A stretch of DNA of 40,221 bases. Origin: Myxococcus xanthus. Its GTDB lineage: Bacteria; Myxococcota; Myxococcia; Myxococcales; Myxococcaceae. A program made the position numbers and the translations under genes. The notes beneath the pieces are model-generated. The model was not told where the DNA came from. It saw only the letters and a program-made list of their open reading frames with translations, and ran no database searches. Below, one piece after another: positions 1 through 6,568 of this stretch. The stretch is from positions 1 through 40,221 of the forward strand of contig NZ_FNOH01000028.1 of the NCBI RefSeq assembly GCF_900106535.1, given 5' to 3'. Every line of letters starts with the position of its first letter. The stretch's first letter is position 1.

Positions 1-66
1 TCCGGGGACAGAGCGTCCATGGCTCTCGCCCGAGGGCGTGCTGCCCCGGACGAAGGAGACACCACC

Positions 67-627
67 ATGGCGAAGAAGGGGATTGCGCGGGCCGCTCGTA
101 AGGAGTTGGCGGACATGCCACAGCAACTGGCCGCGCTGGCCAGCATGTCAGTGCCGGATTTGGCGGCGAAGTACCTGGAGGTGTACGGCGAGCCCACGCG
201 CAGCCGGAACCGGGACTACCTGAAGAAGCGCCTGGCCTTCCGGATTCAGGAGCTGGCGGAAGGGGGCCTCTCCGCGCGCGCCGTCGCACGCATCTCGGAG
301 TTGGGAGACAAGCTGCCCGAGCGCTGGCGGATGCGGCAGGTGGAGGAGACGAAGCCCTGCGCGCCGCCGCCTTCGCCTGCCGTTGGGGCCGGACGCGCAG
401 CCGCTGCGGACGGGCGCGACGCACGCCTTCCTCCGCTGGGCACGGTGCTGACGCGCGTGTTCAAGGGGGCGCAGCACCGTGTGACGGTGCGTGAGAGCGG
501 CATTGAGTACGAGGGCCAGCTCCACCGCAGCCTCTCCAGCGTGGCCAAGCTGATTACAGGCACGGCCTGGAATGGCTTCACCTTCTTCGGCCTCAAGGAC
601 GGCAGCCCGAAGGCGGTGACGTCATGA
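67..627 (+). CDS. DUF2924 family protein of a recombinase cassette
   Basis: 186-aa basic protein. An N-terminal helical part (residues ~1-75) carries the family's conserved segment with YGEPTRSRNRDYLKKRLAFR. A Pro/Ala-rich linker follows, then a C-terminal part with GTVLTRVFKGAQHRVTV and a SLSSVAKLITGTAWNGFTFF segment, the typical DUF2924 ending. DUF2924 proteins are commonly found directly beside serine recombinases in proteobacterial mobile elements, and their biochemical role is not established. I start it at 67 rather than at an upstream in-frame ATG at 19, because GAAGGAGA lies at 51-58 with good spacing. The stop overlaps the next start as ATGA at 624, so translation is probably coupled to the genes that follow. 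An inverted repeat (TCCGGGG near base 1, CCCCGGA near base 45) precedes it. Confidence 0.85.
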   Translation: MAKKGIARAARKELADMPQQLAALASMSVPDLAAKYLEVYGEPTRSRNRDYLKKRLAFRIQELAEGGLSARAVARISELGDKLPERWRMRQVEETKPCAPPPSPAVGAGRAAAADGRDARLPPLGTVLTRVFKGAQHRVTVRESGIEYEGQLHRSLSSVAKLITGTAWNGFTFFGLKDGSPKAVTS

Positions 628-824
628 GTGGCCCCGCCTTCTTCCAAACGTACATGGGCCAGCGCTTCTACGAGACGACGATGCCACAGCTCGTCCGCCA
701 ACTGGGGCGTCTCAACGACAACCTGGAGCGGCTGGTGACCGTGGCGGAGCAACTCGCTGGGCAGAAGCAGTCAACGAGCGCCGAGCCAGTGCAGCCGACG
801 CCCGGGAATTCGGAGGGGAGATGA
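624..824 (+). CDS. small hypothetical protein in the recombinase cassette
   Basis: 66 aa. It overlaps the DUF2924 gene by ATGA (624-627) and the recombinase by ATGA (821-824), so it is the second gene of a translationally coupled operon. The middle (LVRQLGRLNDNLERLVTVAEQLA) is predicted to form one amphipathic helix, perhaps a coiled coil. The C-terminus is polar and disordered-looking. I do not recognise a family. The position, wedged with overlaps on both sides between two recombinase-cassette genes, is the main reason to call it real. It may be an accessory factor of the recombinase (inference). Confidence 0.65.
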   Translation: MSGPAFFQTYMGQRFYETTMPQLVRQLGRLNDNLERLVTVAEQLAGQKQSTSAEPVQPTPGNSEGR

Positions 825-2368
825 GGAAGAGCAAAGCACCGCTCACCGTGGAGAAGCGCTGCGCCGTCTATACGCGCAAGTCCACCGCGGCGGGCCTGGA
901 GATGGAGTTCAACTCGCTGGACGCCCAGCGTGAGTCCTGCGTCTCCTACGTGCAGCGCCAGCCTGGCTGGGCGTTGGTGGATGAAAGCTACGACGACGGT
1001 GGCTTCACGGGCGCGAACATGGAGCGGCCCGCTTTCCAGCGGCTGCTGCAGGACGTGGACGCGGGCCGGGTAGACGTGGTGGTGGTGTACAAGGTGGACC
1101 GCCTCTCCCGCAGCCTCCTCGACTTCGCGAAAGTCATGGAGCGCCTCAATACGGCGGGCGCCTCCTTCGTCTCGGTGACGCAGAATTTCAGCACGGCGGA
1201 CGCGATGGGCCGGCTGACGTTGAACATGCTGATGAGCTTCGCCGAGTTCGAGCGGGAGATGATTTCCGAGCGCACGCGGGACAAGGTTGCCGCCGCGCGC
1301 CGCAAGGGGAAGTGGACGGGAGGGCGCGCGCCGCTGGGCTACGAGGTGAAGGACAAGCGCCTCGTGGTGAATGAGTACGAGGCGGTGGTGGTGCGGGAGG
1401 CCTTCGAGCTGTACCTCCAACACCAGCAGGCCTCGGCGGTGGCGCGCCTCCTCAACGAGACGGGGCGCAAGACGAAGCGGCACGAGGCGCAGAGTGGTGC
1501 CACGCGCGCGGCTCGGAAATGGACGACGCAGGACGTGCTGCGCCTCTTGAGGAGTCCCCTATACGCGGGCTTCGTGCCGTATGGCGACGAGACGCACCCG
1601 GGCGAGCACCCGGCGATTGTAGACAGGGCCACCTTCCACCGGGTGCAGGACATGCTGGGTGGCCCCGGTATTCAGTACCACGGGCGCAACCCCGACTACG
1701 TGCTGCGAGGCCTGTTGCGCTGCGGCCTGTGCGGCGAGGCGATGACGCCCGGCTCCACGCGCAAGGGCGAGCGCGAGTACCGCTACTACCGCTGCGTCAC
1801 CCGGGACAAGCAGGGCAAGGAGGGGTGCCGGGCCGCGCCCCTTCCGGCAGCCGCCCTGGAAGACTTCGTCGTCACGCAGCTCCGGGAGGTTTCGGTAGGT
1901 GACGGCTTCGCCGCCCAGGTGCATGCCCGCCTCACGGCGCGGTTGGAGGAGAAGCACCAGGCCCTGCGCGCGGAGCGCGCGCAGCTTCCGAGGGACTTGG
2001 CCAAGCGCGCTGGGGAGTCGAGGAAGTGGGTGGACTCCCTCGCCAAGCTGGAGGGGCCAGCCCGGCGCCTCGTCGAGGAGAAGCTGACGGCCGCGGAAGA
2101 GGAGGTCGCTGGCATGCGGAAGCGGCTGGCGGAGGTGGAGCGCGCCCTGGACACCATTGAGGGGGAGAAGGTGGAGGCGGAGTGGGTGGCCCAGGCTCTG
2201 GCGAACTTCGACGCGGTGTGGGACGCCCTGACGGCGACCAACCGGGGGCGCCTGCTGCGGGCCCTCGTTGGCCGGGTGGTGGTGAACGAGGCGACGGGCC
2301 AGGTCGACGTGCATATGGCCCACGCTGGTGAGGCCGCAGCGACTGGGCGCGAGGAGGTGGCGGCGTGA
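821..2368 (+). CDS. large serine recombinase (site-specific integrase)
   Basis: 515 aa, a normal length for large serine recombinases, which integrate and excise phages and mobile elements through a covalent phosphoserine intermediate. An N-terminal resolvase domain (about 12-155) has the nucleophile segment VYTRKST with Ser21, then YKVDRLSRS and EFEREMISERTRD of the catalytic core and long helix. The Recombinase domain (about 165-280) follows, with GGRAPLGYEV. A zinc ribbon has Cys301, Cys304, Cys325 and Cys336. A coiled coil runs over about 370-450 (LEEKHQALRAERAQLPRD and on), as expected for the part that controls synapsis. All catalytic landmarks are intact, so it looks active. Its att sites were not identified. 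It is third in a four-gene overlapping operon. Confidence 0.95.
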   Translation: MRKSKAPLTVEKRCAVYTRKSTAAGLEMEFNSLDAQRESCVSYVQRQPGWALVDESYDDGGFTGANMERPAFQRLLQDVDAGRVDVVVVYKVDRLSRSLLDFAKVMERLNTAGASFVSVTQNFSTADAMGRLTLNMLMSFAEFEREMISERTRDKVAAARRKGKWTGGRAPLGYEVKDKRLVVNEYEAVVVREAFELYLQHQQASAVARLLNETGRKTKRHEAQSGATRAARKWTTQDVLRLLRSPLYAGFVPYGDETHPGEHPAIVDRATFHRVQDMLGGPGIQYHGRNPDYVLRGLLRCGLCGEAMTPGSTRKGEREYRYYRCVTRDKQGKEGCRAAPLPAAALEDFVVTQLREVSVGDGFAAQVHARLTARLEEKHQALRAERAQLPRDLAKRAGESRKWVDSLAKLEGPARRLVEEKLTAAEEEVAGMRKRLAEVERALDTIEGEKVEAEWVAQALANFDAVWDALTATNRGRLLRALVGRVVVNEATGQVDVHMAHAGEAAATGREEVAA

Positions 2369-2790
2369 GCGCGAGCCCCGCGTCTCAGCCGGCAGAGGCC
2401 GGCCTCGTCAGCGCGCAATTCCACCGCGTGCGTCGCGCGAAGGTGGTGCGCCTCCGAGGGGGGGCGCCACCCCCGCCGCGAGAGGTGGCGCGACGGCCAG
2501 CACACGTCGCGCGAATGCTGGCCCTGGCGCACCATGTCGAGTCCGCCATTGGGCGGGGCCTCGTGGCGAGCGCGGCGGATGTCGCAAGCCAACTGGGCTT
2601 CACCCGGGCGCGCGTGACGCACCTGCTGGACTTGCTGCTGCTGGCGCCCGACATCCAGGAAGAGGTGCTGTTCTTGGAGGCCGTGGAGGGGGAGGAGCCC
2701 CTCAGTGAGCGAGGCCTCCGGGCCATTGCACACGCGGGGGCGTGGGAAGCGCAGCGCGAGCGCTGGTGTGAGGTGAAGGCTTCATTTTGA
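2365..2790 (+). CDS. HTH protein of the recombinase cassette
   Basis: 141 aa with a GTG start that overlaps the recombinase stop (GTGA at 2365-2368). The middle has a helix-turn-helix with SAADVASQLGFTRARVTHLL followed by DLLLLAPDIQEEVLFLE. A closely similar segment occurs in small proteins encoded after serine recombinases in DUF2924 cassettes of other proteobacteria (recalled, not searched). The N-terminal 50 residues are basic and Pro-rich. Likely role: DNA-binding partner, perhaps a directionality factor or regulator of the recombinase (inference). A strong hairpin at 2795-2816 directly after the stop closes the operon. Confidence 0.8.
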   Translation: MSASPASQPAEAGLVSAQFHRVRRAKVVRLRGGAPPPPREVARRPAHVARMLALAHHVESAIGRGLVASAADVASQLGFTRARVTHLLDLLLLAPDIQEEVLFLEAVEGEEPLSERGLRAIAHAGAWEAQRERWCEVKASF

Positions 2791-2794
2791 GACG

Positions 2795-2816
2795 GGAGTC
2801 CGGAGGCCCGGACTCC
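2795..2816 (+). terminator. hairpin ending the recombinase operon
   Basis: Perfect 9-bp inverted repeat GGAGTCCGG / CCGGACTCC with a 4-base loop, 5 bases past the stop of the HTH gene. The trailing bases are TTGG only, so it is terminator-like without a real U-tract, which is common in high-GC genomes. Confidence 0.55.
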
Positions 2817-2906
2817 TTGGTGTAGCGTGAGTGCAAGAGGCTGAGTTGTTGTCCGAGTTGAGAGTGCGCGGGCTGTACGCCCCGCGCGGAAAGTGAGCGA
2901 GAGCAC

Positions 2907-3434
2907 ATGCAGAGCGACATGAGGAGCATCATCCAGGCTGCGGTGGCGGAGGCGGTGGAGAAGACGCTTGGCCGGCAACTGGAGCTGCAGGAGCGGCAGT
3001 TGGAGTTGCTGGGGAAGGTTGCTCAGTTCCTGGGCATTGAGTCCGGCTCGGCTCGCGCGGCGTCCGCGCCGAAGCGCATACCCGCGCCCGCGCCAGCGTC
3101 CACGCCGAAGCGCACGCCCTTGGTGCCCGTGCGGAAGTATGTGAGGCCGGAGGCCGCGCCGAAGCCCACGCGAGCGGGGCCCGCGCCCCAGAAGCGCCGA
3201 GTGCGTACGCGTGCGGCGGGGCGCACCGCGAAGGCCGCCGCCCCCAGCGCCAGTCCCAGTCCCGGGGCGTCCGTCTCCTTCGCGGTGGGGCAGGAGGTGC
3301 GCTACAGGCAGGGGCGGGGCGCCTTCTCGGCGAAGGTGAAGGCTGTCGACGAGAAGGCGAAGACGGTGACGGTGGAGCGCGTCTCTGACGGCAAGCAGGT
3401 GGCGCGCCCCTTCGACAAGGTGACGCCCGTCTGA
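2907..3434 (+). CDS. basic low-complexity protein with N-terminal coiled coil
   Basis: 175 aa. Residues ~1-45 form an amphipathic coiled coil (VAEAVEKTLGRQLELQERQ). Residues ~48-120 are Ala/Pro/Lys/Arg-rich and repetitive (variants of APKRIPAPAPASTPKR). Residues ~122-175 look like a small beta-barrel of Tudor/KOW type (VSFAVGQEVRYRQGRGAFSA ... VERVSDGKQVARPF). The tail is histone-like in composition, so nucleic-acid binding is plausible, but no family is recognised. A second in-frame ATG at 2919 is possible. It is convergent with the SEC-C gene, with a hairpin at 3457-3480 between them. Confidence 0.7.
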   Translation: MQSDMRSIIQAAVAEAVEKTLGRQLELQERQLELLGKVAQFLGIESGSARAASAPKRIPAPAPASTPKRTPLVPVRKYVRPEAAPKPTRAGPAPQKRRVRTRAAGRTAKAAAPSASPSPGASVSFAVGQEVRYRQGRGAFSAKVKAVDEKAKTVTVERVSDGKQVARPFDKVTPV

Positions 3435-3456
3435 GTGGAGTGTCTCGCGTGCGGCG

Positions 3457-3480
3457 CCGGGCTCACCTTCTGGAGCCCGG
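3457..3480. terminator. hairpin between convergent genes
   Basis: Perfect 8-bp inverted repeat CCGGGCTC / GAGCCCGG with an 8-base loop, in the 67-bp gap between the gene ending at 3434 (+) and the one ending at 3502 (-). It probably serves both directions. Confidence 0.5.
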
Positions 3481-3501
3481 TGCGGCCCCCGACGTCGCCT
3501 C

Positions 3502-3954
3502 TCAGCTATCCAGCCCTTCATCCTCTTCGGGGTGAAGGGCGTAGTACTCGTCCACCGCGTCCTCGAACTCCTTGACGTGGCTCGTTGGCATGAGGTGCCT
3601 GTTCTCCTCGGTGAGGAGGAGGCCCGTCTTCTGGTAGGCGTGGATGAGGGCCGGGTGGATGCCTGCCTTGCTCATCGCGGCCACCATCTCCGCCGTCAGT
3701 GTCTCCTCGTCGGGCATGTCCTCCGGGTCGAAGATGAAGTCGTCGGGCCCGGGAGGACGCCCATGCTTGGCGATGAAGCGCTCTCTTTGCTCCTCAAGGA
3801 GGGCGACGGCCTCCTCGTTGAGGGGGACTGAGCGGGAGATGGTGCCGTCGTCGTCGACGACGTAGTGGAAGCCCTTGTTGTAGCAGCAGGCCTTGTACTT
3901 CAGGCCGCTGTCGCAGGGGCACCGAGCGTTTCGGGAGAGTTTCTTCTGGCCCAT
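3502..3954 (-). CDS. SEC-C zinc-motif protein
   Basis: 150 aa. The N-terminus carries a complete SEC-C motif, RCPCDSGLKYKACC, with Cys12, Cys14, Cys23 and Cys24. This is the zinc-binding module first known from the SecA C-terminus and present in many otherwise unrelated proteins. The rest is acidic and helical (VPLNEEAVALLEEQRERFIA, then a strongly acidic segment with DEETLTAEMVAAM, ending EEDEGLDS). The SEC-C tag suggests contact with another protein or the ribosome/Sec machinery, and no enzymatic domain is seen. A second, different SEC-C protein lies at 15469-16158. It is divergent from the kinase-like gene at 4281. Confidence 0.85.
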   Translation of the reverse strand: MGQKKLSRNARCPCDSGLKYKACCYNKGFHYVVDDDGTISRSVPLNEEAVALLEEQRERFIAKHGRPPGPDDFIFDPEDMPDEETLTAEMVAAMSKAGIHPALIHAYQKTGLLLTEENRHLMPTSHVKEFEDAVDEYYALHPEEDEGLDS

Positions 3955-4280
3955 GGGCGCCAGTGTCGACGACGAGGAGTCGGAGAGGCCAGCGCAAAGG
4001 GAGGCGCTGGTGGTGGGCGGCCGAGAGGTGGGGAGTGCTCGCGGAGCCGCGCTGTGGCTTCGTCTGGGTGTCCAGGTACCCAGGGCGGAGCGCCGGTGGT
4101 TGCCATGAGGGGTGGAGTCCCTCGTGGTTGGGTGGGCGAGAGATTCGCAGACGCCGAGGGTTATTTCAATTCAAAGGTAAAATGGGCTAGACGTAACAAT
4201 ACGCCGAAAGGACTGTCCGGCGACGGCGAGTCTTGCTGCCCGCGAGGCTCGCGCCCCTTCTTTCAGGAGGATTCACAGCC
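3955..4280. promoter_or_regulatory. divergent intergenic region, probable promoters
   Basis: 326 bases without a gene. The left two-thirds (to ~4140) is GC-rich with no structure I can name. Around 4161-4200 the sequence becomes A/T-rich (TTATTTCAATTCAAAGG then TAAAAT at ~4178-4183), a sharp local change in a ~70% GC genome. It is the best candidate for the promoter of the kinase-like gene, and possibly of the divergent SEC-C gene on the other strand. AGGAGG at about 4266-4270 is the ribosome binding site that fixes the start at 4281. Confidence 0.4.
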
Positions 4281-5453
4281 ATGACGAAGCGTCCGGAAGA
4301 TGAAGTGTCGACGGAGGAGTTACCGCCCAGGCTCCCCACCCCGCCCAGCCCCAGCGCGCCACGCTTCCTCTTCGAGGTGGAGGGTGTGCGGTACGAGGCG
4401 GTGCGCGAGTTGGAGGTGCGGCCGAATGGCGAGCGGCTGCTGAAGGTGGAGCGGCGCGTGGCGGAGGGAGTCCTGGCAGGCCCCTGTCTCGTCCGCCGGC
4501 TTGTCAGCCCCGCCACGTACATGATGCGCAAGCGGATGTACGAGGAGGTACAGTTGGCTTTCCGTCTCAACCACCCCGGCATTGCCCAAATCTTCCATGT
4601 GCAGGTGGACGAGGAGGAGGACGCCGCCTACGCCGTCATGGAGTACGTGGGAGGGCCCTCGCTGGAGACGCTGGTATGCGCGGCGCTGGTGAGAGGGCAG
4701 CCCCTCTCGGAGGGCTTTGGCCTGTACGTGGGGGCGGAGGTGGCGGACGCGCTGCACTACGCGCATACGCTGACGTCGGAGAAGGGCGTGCCCCTGGGCA
4801 TTGTCCACCGGGACGTGAGCCCCCGGCACCTCGCCTTGGGGCTGCACGGGGAGGTGAAGGTGCTGGACTTCGGCGCGGCGTACTCGCTGCTGGTGGGGCG
4901 GGAGGAGTCGCCGGAGAATCTGCTGCGAGGGGATGTGGCCTACGCCTCTCCGGAGTACCTGCGCAAGCAGGGGCTGACGCCGCGCTCCGACGTCTTCAGC
5001 TTGGGGGTGTTGGTGGTGGAGGTGCTGACGGGCAAGCACCTCTTCGAGGTGCAAGACGTCCCGGTGGAGGCGGCGAAGGAGACGCGGTTTGTCACGGAGT
5101 CGCCGCCCACGTTGCCGCTGAAGCAGATGCAGGCCCTCATGGAGACATTCACTCCGGACATGGTGGAGGAGGCGGTGGCCCCCCTCAACGGGGACTTGAA
5201 GGCGGTGCTGCACACGGCGCTGCGCCTCAACCCGGAGGAGCGCTTCGCGACGGCAGCGGACATGCGGGATGCGCTGCGGGGTGTCGCCAACACCCGGCTG
5301 CGCCAGCCCTACGGACGCGCGGAGGCCGCGAAGGAGGCAGCCCGCGTCGTGTCCGAGGGCGGGGCGCTGCGCGACGTGGTGGAGTTCGGCGAGGCTGGCC
5401 TCTACCCGGAGGGGCTGGAGACGCACGAGTTGGGGCTTCCGAAGAAGGAGTAG
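4281..5453 (+). CDS. Ser/Thr kinase-like protein, probable pseudokinase
   Basis: 390 aa. The kinase fold is clear: MEYVGGPSLE hinge (120-129), HRDVSPRH catalytic loop (176-183), LDFGAAYS (195-202), VAYASPEY (219-226) and SDVFSLGVLVVEVLTGK in the C-lobe. Three things are off. No glycine-rich loop is visible near residues 33-50. The usual VAIK lysine position reads LVRRL (Arg72/Arg73). The catalytic-loop Asn that binds magnesium is His183. HRD and DFG aspartates remain. Known myxobacterial kinases often keep HRDVSPRN here. I infer a weak or inactive kinase, possibly a scaffold for the active kinase at 6569. AGGAGG sets the start at 4281 rather than an upstream in-frame ATG at 4233. A hairpin follows the stop. 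Confidence 0.8.
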   Translation: MTKRPEDEVSTEELPPRLPTPPSPSAPRFLFEVEGVRYEAVRELEVRPNGERLLKVERRVAEGVLAGPCLVRRLVSPATYMMRKRMYEEVQLAFRLNHPGIAQIFHVQVDEEEDAAYAVMEYVGGPSLETLVCAALVRGQPLSEGFGLYVGAEVADALHYAHTLTSEKGVPLGIVHRDVSPRHLALGLHGEVKVLDFGAAYSLLVGREESPENLLRGDVAYASPEYLRKQGLTPRSDVFSLGVLVVEVLTGKHLFEVQDVPVEAAKETRFVTESPPTLPLKQMQALMETFTPDMVEEAVAPLNGDLKAVLHTALRLNPEERFATAADMRDALRGVANTRLRQPYGRAEAAKEAARVVSEGGALRDVVEFGEAGLYPEGLETHELGLPKKE

Positions 5454-5509
5454 GCCGGAGCGCTCCCTCCTCGCCGGGGCTCGCTCGGGTTGAGGGTGAG
5501 TGCGCCAGT

Positions 5510-5536
5510 GCAGGGCCCCGAGGCATGGGGCCCTGC
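5510..5536. terminator. strong hairpin between convergent genes
   Basis: Perfect 10-bp inverted repeat GCAGGGCCCC / GGGGCCCTGC around a 7-base loop, between the kinase-like gene (+, ends 5453) and the XRE gene (-, ends 5601). No U-tract on either side. Confidence 0.55.
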
Positions 5537-5600
5537 TCGGAGGCGCCGGAGCGCCGGCCGCAAGTCGCCTGGCGCTGGCGGGGCCCCTCGGGCCGCTGCT

Positions 5601-5948
5601 TCAGCGGGCCAACTCGGTGGCGACGCGGACGAGGGCGTCCAGCTTCGAGGCGTCGAGCTTCCGCGCGAGGAAGAGGAGCCGCCGCAGCGTCACATCGTTG
5701 TCTGGACGTGTGTGACTGCCGCTGCCGGGGGACTCGGTGAGGCCCATCAAATCCTCGGGGCTCACCATCAGCTCGATGCACAGGCTCCTCAGCGTCTCGA
5801 CGCTGGGAATCATCCGCCCGCGCTCAATGCGGCTGTAGACGACAGAGTTCATCCCCACGCGCTCGGCGACCTGGACTTGCGTCAGACTCATCTGCTCCCG
5901 GGCGAGGCGGACGATGCTTCCAAGGTGCGTCGCAAGCTGTTCATTCAT
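5601..5948 (-). CDS. XRE-family transcriptional regulator
   Basis: 115 aa. The HTH_XRE domain spans ~8-65: GSIVRLAREQMSLTQVQVAE, then VGMNSVVYSRIERGRMIPS, then VETLRSLCIELMVSPEDLMG. The C-terminal 45 residues (DVTLRRLLFLARKLDASKLD) are helical and likely dimerise. It is a paralogue of the next gene, sharing the same layout (YSRIERGRMIPS versus YSRLERGRMLPS). A TATATT -10-like box sits only 11 bases before the start codon, so the transcript would have almost no leader. Probable phage-type repressor or autoregulator. Confidence 0.85.
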   Translation of the reverse strand: MNEQLATHLGSIVRLAREQMSLTQVQVAERVGMNSVVYSRIERGRMIPSVETLRSLCIELMVSPEDLMGLTESPGSGSHTRPDNDVTLRRLLFLARKLDASKLDALVRVATELAR

Positions 5949-5990
5949 AGGTGCAGGAGAATATACCGGAATTGCGAGTTGTCGCGAGGC
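5949..5990 (-). promoter_or_regulatory. candidate promoter of the first XRE gene
   Basis: On the minus strand TATATT (complement of 5960-5965) lies 11 bases before the ATG, which would give a leaderless or very short-leader mRNA. The -35 region (around GCGACA) is poorly matched in spacing. Confidence 0.35.
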
Positions 5991-5999
5991 TGCCCTGCC

Positions 6000-6293
6000 T
6001 CAACGCCCGGTGGACAGGAGTTGGACGAGGGCGAGGACGTGGTAGCCGTCCAACTGGCGCACGCGGCGCCGCAGGGCGTCCTTGGCGGCGGCGACGACGT
6101 CGGAGGGGAGGGCGGCGGGGTAGCCCAGCAATTCGTTGGGGGTGGCGCTGAGGACGGTGCACAGGCGGTACAGCGTCGCGAGGCTGGGGAGCATCCGTCC
6201 TCGCTCCAGTCGGCTGTAGGCGTTGCGGGAAATGGCGACGAGCCTCGCCACCTCTGTCTGCGGCAGGCCCGCGCGGAGGCGGGCCGCGCGCAA
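6000..6293 (-). CDS. second XRE-family regulator
   Basis: 97 aa from a TTG start (rc of 6291-6293). HTH_XRE domain: MRAARLRAGLPQTEVARLVA, then ISRNAYSRLERGRMLPSLAT, then LYRLCTVLSATPNELLG, followed by a short helical tail. Translation in this frame stays open upstream to about 6377 (reading ...LPAILGEA before the TTG) without an ATG or GTG, so the true start may be TTG 6293 or a CTG further up. It is a paralogue of the gene at 5601-5948, on the same strand and 51 bp upstream of it. An inverted repeat with a -10-like box at 6373-6397 is a likely operator. Confidence 0.8.
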   Translation of the reverse strand: MRAARLRAGLPQTEVARLVAISRNAYSRLERGRMLPSLATLYRLCTVLSATPNELLGYPAALPSDVVAAAKDALRRRVRQLDGYHVLALVQLLSTGR

Positions 6294-6372
6294 GGCCTCG
6301 CCGAGGATGGCGGGCAGGGGCGGGAGGGCGCCTTCGGGGGGAGGGGGCGGGCGTCCAGGGGAATGTACATTT

Positions 6373-6397
6373 CAGACTGACTATACCATTAAGTCTG
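6373..6397 (-). promoter_or_regulatory. inverted-repeat operator/promoter candidate
   Basis: CAGACT (6373-6378) and AGTCTG (6392-6397) form an inverted repeat 13 bp apart. Between them the minus strand reads TATAGT (complement of 6380-6385), a good -10 box. A palindrome over a -10 box upstream of an XRE gene is the usual arrangement for autorepression. The kinase gene at 6569 lies on the other side, so both directions could be controlled. Confidence 0.4.
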
Positions 6398-6568
6398 GTT
6401 GGCTTCACCGTGCTGGGCGGGGTTTGGCGCCGCCATGGGGTTGGAGGTGGGAGAAGACTTCGCGCGATTTCCCCGGGGTTCTGGTAACGTGGGCCGGCGC
6501 CGGGGAGGGAGTCGCATGCGCGTGGCCGTAGTCCTGCTGTCCGAGAGAGTCACCCCGAGGAAGTCGCC

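Noticed and set aside
668..2323. Leftward frames opposite the serine recombinase
   Set aside because: The recombinase frame carries all catalytic motifs; the opposite frames do not resemble any protein.
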